Positions 8,815 through 18,501 of a DNA stretch of 64,000 bases are shown in pieces; the first letter of the stretch is position 1; the number at the start of each line of letters is the position of its first letter. This stretch comes from Brevibacillus massiliensis. GTDB lineage: Bacteria > Bacillota > Bacilli > Brevibacillales > Brevibacillaceae. The translations under genes were made by a program, and so were the position numbers. The notes beneath the pieces were generated by a model, which searched no databases, was not told the origin of the DNA, and saw only the letters and a list, made by a program, of their open reading frames with translations. Location: NCBI RefSeq assembly GCF_000311785.1, contig NZ_HE978541.1:173895-237894 (forward strand), given 5' to 3'.

Positions 8815-10239
8815 TCACCTGCGGTTTTCTTTCTTTGATTTCACGTACAGTTGCTTTATGCTTTTTCCTGTCCGCTTCAGCGGCTTATACCCGCTGAGGT
8901 ACGCTGCGTAATCGAGCAGCCGGATGACGGAAGGACGCGGTCTGCGCGGCGACTGGGGCGCAACCGGCGAAGTGATCACGGTCTGATCAGACTTGGACGG
9001 TTTGCTGTTTACTTCCAGCAGCCAAATTCTGCCATGCACGTCTACCCCAAGGTCGATCCCGAATTCCGCGTAGTGGCCATCGAGCGAATGTTCCAATTCG
9101 CGGGCTACTTGCAATGCGGTTCGGCTGAGCGTATGGACCGAAGGGCGGCTGCTGTTTTGCCACGGGCCGCACATTTGCAGCGCTTGGGCTGCCGGGAACA
9201 TGCTGCCGCCGCGAGCTACATTTGACACGATGCGATTCTGGCCGATCCGGGCGACCAGCGACGTGACGGCCCATTCTCCTGACCGGTTCTTTTGGACCAG
9301 CACGCGAAAGTCGGCGGGCCGGGACTGAAATCCGATCAGGGATAACCCCCGCTGCAGCAGATACAGCTTGCCGGCACACTTTTTCTGCAAATGGCGATGC
9401 AGGGAAGAGAAGTCTTTCCATACGCGTGTTGATTGGCTGTTGGCTATCTGATAGCCGTTTGCCCCCGCCCTGATCCGATAGATTCCTTTGCCCATGCTGC
9501 CGTTTGCCGGTTTGGCGTAGACCGTCCGGAACTCTTGCAGCATTCGCTTTAAATCTTCGGAACTTTTAAAGCAGACGGTTTTCGGTAGAAAGGCCGGGGC
9601 AGCCGGCCTGTCAGCGAGTATTTTGTAGACGTTCCATTTGTTGAGAAACCGCTCATTAAAAAAGGGAATGCCGTTATCCTTGCAGTGTTGGATCAGTGAG
9701 TCGACCTGGTCGCTTTTTTCGGCATGCCGGGAGTGTACGCGGTTGTAGATGCATTGGGGAAGCGGCAGTGTGTGGAATTGCCAGCTGCCCTGTCTGCGGA
9801 TCATGCCGCGGACCGTGTTCGCATCCCAGTCAATGTCCGCAATCGTGAACACGGACACCAACCCGCCGCGTCTGTGGCAGATGTCTGCCACCTCGTCCAT
9901 AAACGGAGTTAGGCTGCCAAAAGGCTCACCTGTACTTTTTACATCCAGCAGCAGGATGCCGATATACGGACCCATGACAATCGTCTCTCTCGACGAATCA
10001 TACCGCAGGATCAGGGGAATTCCTTGCGGCAGATACAGTCTGCGGGCGAGTGCTGAGCTGATTCTGGCAGCGGCTGCATCAGCGCCCCTTACCTGGACAT
10101 GGGAAGAAGACGAGCCGAACCTGAGAGTCAAATCACCGACGGGAATTTTACATTTCCGAATGATTGAATGGGGAAGGCAAAGATCAGCTTGTTCCGCGTT
10201 AGCTTCGACTGTCTTGAGAATCGTCCGCACATATGACAT
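8815..10239 (-). CDS. YheC/YheD-family ATP-grasp protein, copy 1 of 4
   Basis: A 474-residue, promoter-proximal member of the four-gene run. The N-terminal domain (CLPHSIIRKCKIPVGDLTLRF region) is followed by the ATP-grasp core with GPYIGILLLDV, DIDWDANTVRGMI, CIYNRVHSRHAEK, PANGSMGKGIYRI, RPADFRVLVQKN and LLEVNSKPSK. The basic, lysine-rich C-terminus (KQLYVKSKKENRR) is not shared by the other copies. ATG 10239 follows AAAGGGGA. It is divergent from yheB; in B. subtilis yheB, yheC and yheD are also neighbours, which supports the assignment. Substrate unknown. Confidence 0.86.
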   Translation of the reverse strand: MSYVRTILKTVEANAEQADLCLPHSIIRKCKIPVGDLTLRFGSSSSHVQVRGADAAAARISSALARRLYLPQGIPLILRYDSSRETIVMGPYIGILLLDVKSTGEPFGSLTPFMDEVADICHRRGGLVSVFTIADIDWDANTVRGMIRRQGSWQFHTLPLPQCIYNRVHSRHAEKSDQVDSLIQHCKDNGIPFFNERFLNKWNVYKILADRPAAPAFLPKTVCFKSSEDLKRMLQEFRTVYAKPANGSMGKGIYRIRAGANGYQIANSQSTRVWKDFSSLHRHLQKKCAGKLYLLQRGLSLIGFQSRPADFRVLVQKNRSGEWAVTSLVARIGQNRIVSNVARGGSMFPAAQALQMCGPWQNSSRPSVHTLSRTALQVARELEHSLDGHYAEFGIDLGVDVHGRIWLLEVNSKPSKSDQTVITSPVAPQSPRRPRPSVIRLLDYAAYLSGYKPLKRTGKSIKQLYVKSKKENRR

Positions 10240-10329
10240 GGATATCCCCTTTCCAATGGCATTAGGTTAGTCTATCCTATGTCATTATTGATATTTTGGT
10301 TCCTTACCAGCTCTGGGGGTGGGATTGAC

Positions 10330-11484
10330 TTGAACGAATGGATTACACTACTGATAAACATTGTGATTGGCTCGGTGATCGGCGGAGTGACGAACGAATT
10401 GGCGATTCGCATGCTGTTTCGCCCCTACCGCCCGTGGATGATCGGCCAAGTTCGCGTGCCGTTTACACCCGGTTTGATTCCGCGGCGGCACAAAGAATTG
10501 GGCATGCAAATGGGCAAAGTGGTAGAGAATCATTTACTGACAAAGGATGCCGTTCGCCTGGCACTTGGCAGTGAGCGGACAGAACGAGCCTTGCGGACAT
10601 GGTTGACTGCCTTTGTGGAAAAATGGACATCCAGCCCGCAATCGATCCGCGATCTGCTGCAGGTGCTCGCGCCTGCTCTCCTTGCCGGTGACGGCGGCTG
10701 GAACCGCAATCTGAAGGATGCCGCCAAGCGCCACTGGGTCGAGCTTGTCAGCCGCTGGGTCGGGACGCTGGCGGACAAGTCGCTGCGCCAACTCATCGGC
10801 CCCGGCGCGGAAGATAGATTGAGGGCGGCAGTCCTCTCAAGCGGTCCAATCATTCTGGACAAGCTCCGCTCGTACCTGCGCACGCCGGAGGGTGTCCAAA
10901 CTGTCCACTCCATGCTGAGAAATCTGCTCGGCGGCGGAATGCTGGGCGGGTTGGTCGGCATGTTTTTGAACGACGAAAAGCTGACGGCAAAAGTACTGCC
11001 CTATCTGGATGAACTGCTGCAAAGCGAGGAACTGGCGGGGAAACTGTCTGCCGTCATCGAACAGGAGCTGGAGAAGCTGCTGGACAAACCGGGAAGGGAG
11101 CTGTTGGAATGGGCAGGGCCTGACCTCGTCCGCGACTGGTCGGGGCGCCTGTTTGACGTGATGGAGGCGGGCAGTCTTCGCTTCATCGACAAGCCGCTGG
11201 CCGAACTGGCCGGACCTTTTCGCCAAACCATTCTCGACGAGCTCGTCCCCCGCGCTGCCCGCTGGACTGTGACAGTGCTGGAGCAAAACGCGGAGCAGTT
11301 GTTTCAAAAACTGTCCGTTGCCGACATTGTCGCAAGGCAAGTGGAAGAGTTTCCATTGGAGCGCGTCGAAGAGATGATCATCGGGATATCCGGAAAAGAG
11401 TTTCGCATGATTACCGTCCTCGGATTTCTACTCGGCGGGATGATCGGCCTCATCCAGGGGGGGTTGAATCTGTTTGTTTACTAA
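10330..11484 (+). CDS. yheB: DUF445 membrane-associated protein YheB
   Basis: A 384-residue DUF445 protein. A hydrophobic N-terminal helix (LLINIVIGSVIGGVTNELAIRMLF) contains the conserved TNxxAIxMLF signature, followed by PFTPGLIPRRHKELG. A long, mostly helical middle region comes next, and a C-terminal membrane helix FLLGGMIGLIQGGLNLFVY. TTG 10330 is chosen: GGGGGTGGG at 10315-10323 is six bases upstream and the protein then starts like B. subtilis YheB. An ATG at 10279 in the same frame has no clear site. Molecular function unknown; the yhe genes are linked to the spore in Bacillus. Confidence 0.88.
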   Translation: MNEWITLLINIVIGSVIGGVTNELAIRMLFRPYRPWMIGQVRVPFTPGLIPRRHKELGMQMGKVVENHLLTKDAVRLALGSERTERALRTWLTAFVEKWTSSPQSIRDLLQVLAPALLAGDGGWNRNLKDAAKRHWVELVSRWVGTLADKSLRQLIGPGAEDRLRAAVLSSGPIILDKLRSYLRTPEGVQTVHSMLRNLLGGGMLGGLVGMFLNDEKLTAKVLPYLDELLQSEELAGKLSAVIEQELEKLLDKPGRELLEWAGPDLVRDWSGRLFDVMEAGSLRFIDKPLAELAGPFRQTILDELVPRAARWTVTVLEQNAEQLFQKLSVADIVARQVEEFPLERVEEMIIGISGKEFRMITVLGFLLGGMIGLIQGGLNLFVY

Positions 11485-11604
11485 AATGCGTGATTTCAGC
11501 ACAAAAGTGAAATGAAACTGTAAACCCGTTGTAATACTCCTGTAATAATAGAAGGGTAAGATAAAGACACGATGAAAACCCCCTTAATTGTATATACTTC
11601 ACAC

Positions 11605-11636
11605 GGTGCAGCATTTGTGGCTGCGCTCTTTTTTTT
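11605..11636 (+). terminator. Intrinsic terminator after yheB
   Basis: Arm 11605-11612 pairs with 11620-11627 (8 bp including two G-T pairs), loop of 7, then a run of eight T at 11629-11636. It is 120 bases downstream of the yheB stop. The rest of the 11485-11698 gap shows no gene. Confidence 0.75.
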
Positions 11637-11698
11637 GATTTTCCATAAGGTATATTGACATGAGAAGATAAAAAGCTGTGATGGAAGGTGGCGCGTAG

Positions 11699-13006
11699 AT
11701 GACGAAACACGAACTCATATTAGATTACATCGATCGCCTGCCAGTCGGAACGAAGATCTCCGTACGACAAATTGCCAAGGATCTTGATGTCAGCGAAGGA
11801 ACCGCATACCGAGCGATCAAGGAAGCAGAGGTACAGGGGTTCGTCAGCACGATCGAACGGGTAGGCACGGTGCGGATTGAGAAGAAACAGAAAGAAAACA
11901 TTGAGCGCCTCACCTTCGCCGAAGTAGTAAATATTGTCGATGGCCACGTCTTGGGGGGGAAGGAAGGTCTCCACAAGACCCTGAATAAGTTCGTCATCGG
12001 TGCGATGAAGCTGGAAGCCATGATGCGCTACGTCGATGCCGGCAGCCTCTTGATCGTGGGCAACCGCGACCAGGCCCACAAGCTCTCCCTGCAGCACGGG
12101 GCGGCGGTGCTGATCACCGGCGGCTTCGACACCAATGACGATGTCAAACAGCTGGCGGATCAACTGGCCCTGCCGATCATCTCCTCCAGTTATGACACAT
12201 TCACAGTGGCCTCCCTGATCAACCGGGCGATCTACGACCGCTTGATCAAAAAAGAGATCGTCATGGTGGAGGACATCCTCAAGCCGCTTTCGGAAACAGC
12301 CGTCCTGCGCCAAACCGATACAGTCGAGACCTGGCATCGCTTTACCGAGACCTACGGCGATACCCGGTTTGCGGTCGTGGACGACCAGATGCGCATCGTC
12401 GGGATTGTCACCTCCAAGGATATCATCGGCCACGGCGAGCAGGTTACGATCGACAAGGTGATGACCAAGAATCCGATTACCACATCACCCCGCGTCTCCG
12501 TCGCGTCTGCGGCCCAATTGATGGTGTGGGAAGGCATAGAATTGCTCCCGGTTGTAGACAATTATAAAAAACTGGTCGGAGTGCTGAGCCGCCAGGACGT
12601 CATCAAGGCTTTGCAGTACATGCAAAAACAGCCGCAGATGGGCGAGACCTTTACCAATCTGATCATGAGCAACTTCCGCGAAGAGAAGGAGGCCGAATCC
12701 GTCGTCTACCGGGGCAGGGTACTGCCGCAGATGACCAATCAGATCGGGACTGTCGCCAGCGGCGTCATGACGACGATCATGGTAGAGGCCGCCTGCAACG
12801 CGCTGCGGCAGCTGCGAAAAGGGGACATGATCCCGCAGAATATCACCATTTACTTTTTGAAGGCGATTCAGATGGAAAGCGAGATCACCGTTGTTCCGCA
12901 AGTGCTCGACATCAGCCGCCGGTTCGGGAAGGCCGAGGTGTCGGTCTATCACGAAGGCCAGATCGTGGGCAAAGCGATGATCACCACGCAGATTTTTGAT
13001 AGATGA
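11699..13006 (+). CDS. ytoI: YtoI-like regulator: HTH, DRTGG, two CBS domains and hotdog domain
   Basis: A 435-residue multidomain protein. The N-terminal helix-turn-helix (IAKDLDVSEGTAYRAIKEA, residues about 20-45) is followed by a DRTGG domain (residues about 70-185), a CBS pair (about 195-310; VMTKNPITTSPRVSVASAA and VVDNYKKLVGVLSRQDV) and a C-terminal hotdog-fold domain (about 335-435). The architecture equals B. subtilis YtoI. CBS domains usually bind adenine nucleotides and hotdog domains acyl-CoA, so a metabolite-sensing role is likely but the ligand is unknown. ATG 11699 follows GGAAGGTGG. Place beside ytpI and dnaE is conserved in Bacilli, though nrnA, normally between, is absent. 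Confidence 0.88.
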   Translation: MTKHELILDYIDRLPVGTKISVRQIAKDLDVSEGTAYRAIKEAEVQGFVSTIERVGTVRIEKKQKENIERLTFAEVVNIVDGHVLGGKEGLHKTLNKFVIGAMKLEAMMRYVDAGSLLIVGNRDQAHKLSLQHGAAVLITGGFDTNDDVKQLADQLALPIISSSYDTFTVASLINRAIYDRLIKKEIVMVEDILKPLSETAVLRQTDTVETWHRFTETYGDTRFAVVDDQMRIVGIVTSKDIIGHGEQVTIDKVMTKNPITTSPRVSVASAAQLMVWEGIELLPVVDNYKKLVGVLSRQDVIKALQYMQKQPQMGETFTNLIMSNFREEKEAESVVYRGRVLPQMTNQIGTVASGVMTTIMVEAACNALRQLRKGDMIPQNITIYFLKAIQMESEITVVPQVLDISRRFGKAEVSVYHEGQIVGKAMITTQIFDR

Positions 13007-13010
13007 GTGT

Positions 13011-13045
13011 AAAAAAAGACAACCACGGCATCGCAGATGGTTGTC
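13011..13045 (-). terminator. Intrinsic terminator for ytpI (minus strand)
   Basis: Read on the minus strand, GACAACCA (13045-13038) pairs with its complement 13025-13018, with a 12-base loop, and seven U follow (13017-13011). It lies 140 bases beyond the ytpI stop and directly behind the ytoI stop. The plus strand has no T tract, so it serves the minus-strand gene. Confidence 0.78.
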
Positions 13046-13185
13046 AAAGCTAGAATGTCACACGTTTGATTATATAAGATGACTGCGCATGTTGGTATCG
13101 AAAACAGTTGGCAATAGTGGCAATAATACCCGAGGATGCAAGGCGTTGAAACCTGCTCCTCGTTTTTGTTTGCAAACGGGAGCGC

Positions 13186-13497
13186 CTAGCTGTTCTTCTT
13201 CGCCAAATTGCGCCATTCCCTGCGGTACGACACGTAATTGCGCAGCCCCAGCACCAGGTTGACGCCGCCGACCAGAATAAAAACGATGCCGACAACGGCC
13301 CGCACGGTGGTAATTGTCTCAAACGTAAACTGGTTGATCCCCAGCAGCAGCAAAAGACAGCCCATGGCGGCGTTCATTTTCCCGAGGGTGAAACGCGATT
13401 CCAGCGGATGGATGCCGCTGCGTCGGGCATTGATGCTGAAGTAAACGCTGGCGATCAACGAAGCGAGCACACCTGTATAGTAAATGGCTAACCACAT
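13186..13497 (-). CDS. ytpI: YtpI-like small membrane protein
   Basis: 103 residues with three predicted membrane helices: WLAIYYTGVLASLIASVYFSI near the start, MNAAMGCLLLLLGINQFTF in the middle, and VVGIVFILVGGVNLVLGL. A basic cytosolic tail follows (YRREWRNLAKKNS). Size, helix pattern and position between ytoI and dnaE match YtpI of Bacillus. Function is not known. ATG 13497 follows GGAAGGGATG. Divergent from dnaE. Confidence 0.82.
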   Translation of the reverse strand: MWLAIYYTGVLASLIASVYFSINARRSGIHPLESRFTLGKMNAAMGCLLLLLGINQFTFETITTVRAVVGIVFILVGGVNLVLGLRNYVSYRREWRNLAKKNS

Positions 13498-13652
13498 GTC
13501 GAATCATCCCTTCCAGCCTCACTCTTTCCATCTTACAGGAGAAGAGTTGGCTTGGTCAATCAGAGGCGATTGTTTGTTCGCATCGTTCGTTTTATAATAG
13601 TATCGGAATATGAACATCGTAATGAAAAGCTATGCCAGAGGAGAGAAGTCTG

Positions 13653-16600
13653 ATGGGGACCCCATTTGTCCATCTGCATGTACACAGCGAATACAGCTTG
13701 CTCGACGGCGCCGCGCGGATCGAAGCGCTGGTAAAACAGGCGGCGGCGCTGGGAATGCAAGCGCTGGCGATCACAGACCACGCCAATCTCTACGGGGCGA
13801 TCCCGTTCTATAAAGCATGCCGCCAATCGGGGATCAAACCGATCATCGGCATGGAAGCGTACCTGATTGACGGCGATCTTAGCCAGCGGCAGCTTCGCAG
13901 CTCTCCTGCTCCTTTCCACCTGACTTTGCTGGCAAAAGATCAGACTGGTTACCGGAACCTGATGAAGCTGAGTACGATTGCCCACACACAGGGTCATTCA
14001 CTGGTGCCGCGCATCAATAAGGCGAGCCTGCGTCAGCACAGCGAGGGCTTGATCGGGCTCAGCGGCTGCCGACAGGGGGAAGTAGCCAGGCTGCTGGAGA
14101 ATAACGAGCCGGAGGCGGCCGAACGGGCGGCACTTTGGTATGATCAGGTGTTTGGCCGCGGCCAGTTTTTTCTGGAACTGCAGGATCATGGGCTGGTCGC
14201 GGAGCGCCGTTTGAACCAGCGGCTGCTGCGGCTGCATCAGGCCACGGGAATTCCTGTCGCGGCGACGAACAATGTCCATTACGCCCGGCAGCACGATGCC
14301 GGGCTTCACGACGTGCTGCTGGCGATCAAAGAAGGCAAGGTCGTCGACGAAGCGGATCGCATTCGTTACGAGACGGAAGAGTACTACCTGAAAAGCGGGG
14401 AGGAGATGGCCCGGCTGTTCGCCTATGCCCCGGACGCGATTGCCAATACGGTGAAGATCGCCGAACAGTGCCAGTTGGAGCTGACCTTTGGCGGCCATAT
14501 TTTGCCCCGCTTTCCGCTGCCGGAGGGAACAGATGCCGACCGGCTGCTGCGGGAGCTGTGCGAGCGGGGATGCCGCGACCGCTACGGAGAGATTTCTCCC
14601 GAAGTGCGGCAGCGGCTTGATTACGAGCTGGCGGTCATCACCAAAACCGGCTTTACCGATTATTTTCTGATCGTCTGGGACTTCATGCGCTACGCTCACG
14701 AACACGGCATCCCTACCGGACCGGGACGCGGCTCGGCTGCAGGCAGTCTGGTCGCTTACGCGCTGAAGATCACCAATGTCGATCCGCTCCGGTTTGACCT
14801 GCTGTTTGAGCGCTTCCTCAATCCCGAGCGGATCACCATGCCCGACATCGATATCGACTTTTCCGTCGAGCGGCGGGATGAGGTCATCCACTACGTCGCC
14901 GACAAATACGGGCACGACCGGGTGGCCCAGATCATCACCTTCGGAACGATGGCGGCCCGCGCCGTCGTCCGCGATGTCGGGAGGGCGCTGGGCATGTCGC
15001 TGGGTCTGGTGGACCGGGTGGCAAAAATGATTCCGCAATCGCACAGCATGACCATCGAAAAAGCGCTCCAGCTAAACCCCGACCTCGGCAAACTGATCGG
15101 CGAGAACCAACAGGTGGCGAAGTTGATCGACACGGCGCGGGGGTTGGAGGGATTGCCCAGGCACGCCTCGACCCATGCGGCCGGCGTGGTGATCTCGCGC
15201 GAACCGCTGACAGAGTACGTCCCGCTGCAGGAGGGAAATGACGGGCTCTGCTTGACGCAGTATCCGATGGATATTCTGGAAGAAGTCGGGCTGCTCAAGA
15301 TGGACTTTCTCGGGCTGCGCAACCTGACGATCATTCAAGAGACGCTACGCCAACTGGAACGCGAGGGGATTCACCTCGACCCGGGCAAGCTGCCGCCGGA
15401 TGATGAACCCACCTTTCGCATGCTGGCCCGCGGGGAGACGACCGGCATCTTCCAGTTGGAATCAGGCGGCATGCGCAATGTCCTCAAGGAACTTGGGCCC
15501 AGCTCACTGGACGACATCATCGCGGTGCTGGCTCTCTACCGGCCGGGACCGATGGAGATCATCCCGCAGTACATCAGGGCGAAGCACAAAGAACAGAAAG
15601 TCGCATATCCGCATCCGGACCTCGAGGCGATCTTGCGCGAGACCCACGGGTTTATCCTCTACCAGGAGCAGATCATGCAAATCTCCGCCAAGCTGGCCGG
15701 CTTTTCGCTGGGCGAGGCGGATATCCTGCGGCGGGCCGTTGGCAAAAAGAAGCGGGAGCTGCTTGCCGAGCAGCGGAGCCGGTTCGTCAGCGGCAGCGTT
15801 CGGCAGGGGTATTCGGAGAGCTTGGCCCACGAGGTGTACGACCTGATTGTCCGCTTTGCCGACTACGGCTTCAACAAGGCCCACTCCGTCGCGTATGCGA
15901 TGATCTCGTATCAAATGGCCTACCTGAAAGCCAACTATCCGCTCGCCTTTATGGCGTCGCTTTTGTCGCTGTCCATCGGCAGCCAGAATCGGATTGCCGA
16001 GTATACGGAGGAGGCGCGCCGTCTGAAGCTGAAAGTCCTGCCGCCCGACGTCAACGACAGCGAGGCGCTGTTCGCAGTCCGGAACGGAGCGATTCGCTTT
16101 GGCCTGGCAGCGATAAAAAATGTCGGGTACGGGGCGATCGAATCCATCATCAGAGAGCGGGAGAAAGCTCCCTTTCGCGATATCGTCGACTTTTGCGCAA
16201 GGGTAGACAGCCGGTTGGTAAACCGCCGCGTCATCGAATCGCTCATCCTCTCCGGAGCGATGGACGGATTGCCGGGGCACCGCTCGCAACTGCTCGCCCT
16301 GCTGGACGAAGCGCTGGACAAGGCGTCCACCCGCCGCGATGAACGGCAGGGCGGTCAGATCAATTTATTCGTCCTGGCCGATGAAGCGGCTATGGGGCTG
16401 GCAAATCCCGCGGACGAGACGCAGATCGACCCAAGGCTGTACCCCGACGTGCCCCCGTTTACCCGCGGGCAGCAGCTGAAGGAGGAGCGGGAACTGCTCG
16501 GCGTCTACCTGTCCGGCCACCCGCTCGACGAATACGCCTCGCTGACCAGCCGCCCCGGCGTTTTCTCGGTCGCCAGACTGGCAGAGGCGAAGCGGGGAGA

Positions 16601-17105
16601 TGTGGTGAAAATTGTCGGCATGGTGCTGGAAGCAAAACAAATTCAGACAAAAAAAGGCGAGCCGATGGCCTTTCTCACCGTGGAAGACAAGACTTCGACC
16701 GTAGAAGCCGTCGTCTTTCCCCAGGTGTATAAAAAGTACAGAGAGCTATGTCAGCGCGAGAGCCTGATCGTACTGGAAGGCAAGGTGGACGCCGGGGAGG
16801 AGGAGATCAAGCTGCTCGCCTCCAGGGTGTGGGATTTGGCCAGCCTGCCGAAACCCGCTACGGAAACCGTCCTGTTTGTGCGGATTTCACCGGAGCAGGA
16901 GCAGGGCCATACGCTAAAGAAGCTGCAGGAGCTGTTTGTCGAAAGAAAAGGAACGATTTCTGTGATTTTGTATTACGAGCGAAAAAAGCAGTCAGTCCGC
17001 CTGCCGGACGAGTTTCGCGTCCATGTCGATCCGTCGTTTTTGGAGCAAGCGAGAGCAATTGTGGGATATGACGGCGTAATTCAAAAAGAAATGACGATAA
17101 ATTAG
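13653..17105 (+). CDS. dnaE: DNA polymerase III subunit alpha DnaE
   Basis: Replicative polymerase; in Bacilli DnaE extends primers, mainly on the lagging strand, before handing over to PolC. 1150 residues, ordered as PHP domain (FVHLHVHSEYSLLDGA at the start), polymerase palm/thumb/fingers with PGRGSAAGSLVAY and the catalytic PDIDIDFS, the KKKREL region, then helix-hairpin-helix and an OB fold (VVKIVGMVLEAKQIQTKKG) before the tail. Length is typical of Bacillus DnaE. ATG 13653 is chosen because GGAG at 13640-13643 stands before it; the in-frame ATG at 13632 has no site. Confidence 0.97.
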   Translation: MGTPFVHLHVHSEYSLLDGAARIEALVKQAAALGMQALAITDHANLYGAIPFYKACRQSGIKPIIGMEAYLIDGDLSQRQLRSSPAPFHLTLLAKDQTGYRNLMKLSTIAHTQGHSLVPRINKASLRQHSEGLIGLSGCRQGEVARLLENNEPEAAERAALWYDQVFGRGQFFLELQDHGLVAERRLNQRLLRLHQATGIPVAATNNVHYARQHDAGLHDVLLAIKEGKVVDEADRIRYETEEYYLKSGEEMARLFAYAPDAIANTVKIAEQCQLELTFGGHILPRFPLPEGTDADRLLRELCERGCRDRYGEISPEVRQRLDYELAVITKTGFTDYFLIVWDFMRYAHEHGIPTGPGRGSAAGSLVAYALKITNVDPLRFDLLFERFLNPERITMPDIDIDFSVERRDEVIHYVADKYGHDRVAQIITFGTMAARAVVRDVGRALGMSLGLVDRVAKMIPQSHSMTIEKALQLNPDLGKLIGENQQVAKLIDTARGLEGLPRHASTHAAGVVISREPLTEYVPLQEGNDGLCLTQYPMDILEEVGLLKMDFLGLRNLTIIQETLRQLEREGIHLDPGKLPPDDEPTFRMLARGETTGIFQLESGGMRNVLKELGPSSLDDIIAVLALYRPGPMEIIPQYIRAKHKEQKVAYPHPDLEAILRETHGFILYQEQIMQISAKLAGFSLGEADILRRAVGKKKRELLAEQRSRFVSGSVRQGYSESLAHEVYDLIVRFADYGFNKAHSVAYAMISYQMAYLKANYPLAFMASLLSLSIGSQNRIAEYTEEARRLKLKVLPPDVNDSEALFAVRNGAIRFGLAAIKNVGYGAIESIIREREKAPFRDIVDFCARVDSRLVNRRVIESLILSGAMDGLPGHRSQLLALLDEALDKASTRRDERQGGQINLFVLADEAAMGLANPADETQIDPRLYPDVPPFTRGQQLKEERELLGVYLSGHPLDEYASLTSRPGVFSVARLAEAKRGDVVKIVGMVLEAKQIQTKKGEPMAFLTVEDKTSTVEAVVFPQVYKKYRELCQRESLIVLEGKVDAGEEEIKLLASRVWDLASLPKPATETVLFVRISPEQEQGHTLKKLQELFVERKGTISVILYYERKKQSVRLPDEFRVHVDPSFLEQARAIVGYDGVIQKEMTIN

Positions 17106-17132
17106 GGAGGATGGATGCTGTCCTCCTTTTTT
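17106..17132 (+). terminator. Intrinsic terminator after dnaE
   Basis: GGAGGA (17106-17111) begins right after the dnaE stop and pairs with TCCTCC (17121-17126). Six T follow (17127-17132). Confidence 0.85.
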
Positions 17133-17148
17133 GCATTATTTCCGCAGG

Positions 17149-17208
17149 TTTACAGGGTGGTGGGATTTGTTATAATGAGTACATGATTAAAACAGTGGTC
17201 TGACCACT
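17149..17208 (+). promoter_or_regulatory. ytsJ promoter with FadR-type operator palindrome
   Basis: -35 TTTACA (17149-17154), a 16-base spacer and an extended -10 TGtTATAAT (TATAAT at 17171-17176). About 18 bases after the -10 stands the perfect palindrome AGTGGTC-T-GACCACT (17194-17208). It fits the TNGTNNNACNA pattern known for FadR-subfamily GntR regulators. Such a regulator is encoded directly behind ytsJ (18557-19228). A second, wider pair TGGTC/GACCA (18513-18531) lies in front of that regulator gene. Binding is inferred. Confidence 0.72.
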
Positions 17209-17253
17209 TAAGTCATTGCAAAGAGAATAGGTCTTACATGGAGGGGAAGGACT

Positions 17254-18501
17254 GTGTCCAAGCTGACGAATTTGAGAGAAGAAGCATTAGAACTACATAA
17301 AAAAAGCCAAGGGAAATTGGAAACGGTGGCAAAAGTGCCGCTGCGTGACGCCCATGATCTGAGTTTGGCCTATTCGCCGGGTGTGGCTGAGCCGTGCAAG
17401 GAGATTTTCGATCATCCGGCAAAAGTGTACGATTACACGATGAAGAGCAATGTAGTCGCAGTCGTCAGCGATGGTACGGCTGTCCTGGGACTCGGCAACA
17501 TCGGTCCGGAAGCGGCAATGCCCGTCATGGAGGGAAAAGCGGTGCTGTTCAAGTCGTTTGCCGGAGTAGACGCTTTTCCGATCTGCCTTGGCACCAACGA
17601 TCCCGACAAAATCGTCGAAACCGTGAAGCTGCTGGAGCCGACCTTTGGCGGGGTAAACCTGGAGGATATCGCAGCGCCGGCTTGCTTTGAGATCGAGGAG
17701 CGGCTGAAAAAAGAGGCAGACATCCCTGTCTTCCACGACGATCAACACGGCACCGCAATCGTTACCGCCGCCGGGCTGATCAACGCCCTCAAAGTGACCA
17801 ACAAGCGTCTCGATGAGATTCGCGTCGTCGCCAACGGTGCAGGTGCGGCCGGGATCGCCATCATCAAGCTGCTGATCAAAATGGGCGTGAAAGAAGTCAT
17901 CATGTGCGATACGAAGGGAATCATCTACGAAGGCCGGACCTTCGGCATGAATCCGATCAAGGAAGAAGTGGCCAAAATTACCAACCGCTCCAAGCTGCAG
18001 GGTGACCTGGCCGATGCGATGAAAGGCGCGGACGTCTTTATCGGAGTCTCGGTGGCAGGGGCAGTCACGGTAGAGATGGTAGAGTCGATGAACCGCGATG
18101 CGATTATCTTTGCAATGGCCAACCCGGTTCCGGAGATCTTGCCGGAGGAAGCCAAGCAGGCAGGGGCAGCCGTCATTGGTACGGGGCGTTCTGACTTCCC
18201 GAACCAGGTGAATAACGTACTCGCCTTCCCGGGAATTTTCCGCGGCGCGCTGGACACGCATGCGACCAGCATCAATGAGGAGATGAAACTGGCAGCCGTC
18301 TACGCGATTGCCAATCTGGTAAGCGATGACGAACTGTCTGCAGACAAGGTGATTCCGGCGCCGTTTGACCCGAGAGTCGCACCTCATGTTGCGGCAGCGG
18401 TTGCCAAAGCGGCGATGGAAACAGGCGTTGCCCGCCATACGGTCGATCCGGAAGCGGTAAAAGAGAAGACATTTAGGCTCGCGTCTATTTCTCATCAATA
18501 A
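17254..18501 (+). CDS. ytsJ: NAD(P)-dependent malic enzyme (YtsJ type)
   Basis: Decarboxylates malate to pyruvate, linking the TCA cycle with pyruvate and NADPH supply. 415 residues, matching the short bacterial malic enzymes. N-terminal catalytic motif SLAYSPGVAEPCKEI, then TNDPDKIV and PVFHDDQHGTAIV (metal and substrate site). The nucleotide-binding stretch ANGAGAAGIAIIKLL follows near residue 190, then FAMANPVPEI and TGRSDFPNQVNNVLAFPGIFRGAL. GTG 17254 follows GAGGGGAAGGA; no in-frame ATG is near. Position between dnaE and accDA is conserved in Bacilli. Confidence 0.95.
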   Translation: MSKLTNLREEALELHKKSQGKLETVAKVPLRDAHDLSLAYSPGVAEPCKEIFDHPAKVYDYTMKSNVVAVVSDGTAVLGLGNIGPEAAMPVMEGKAVLFKSFAGVDAFPICLGTNDPDKIVETVKLLEPTFGGVNLEDIAAPACFEIEERLKKEADIPVFHDDQHGTAIVTAAGLINALKVTNKRLDEIRVVANGAGAAGIAIIKLLIKMGVKEVIMCDTKGIIYEGRTFGMNPIKEEVAKITNRSKLQGDLADAMKGADVFIGVSVAGAVTVEMVESMNRDAIIFAMANPVPEILPEEAKQAGAAVIGTGRSDFPNQVNNVLAFPGIFRGALDTHATSINEEMKLAAVYAIANLVSDDELSADKVIPAPFDPRVAPHVAAAVAKAAMETGVARHTVDPEAVKEKTFRLASISHQ

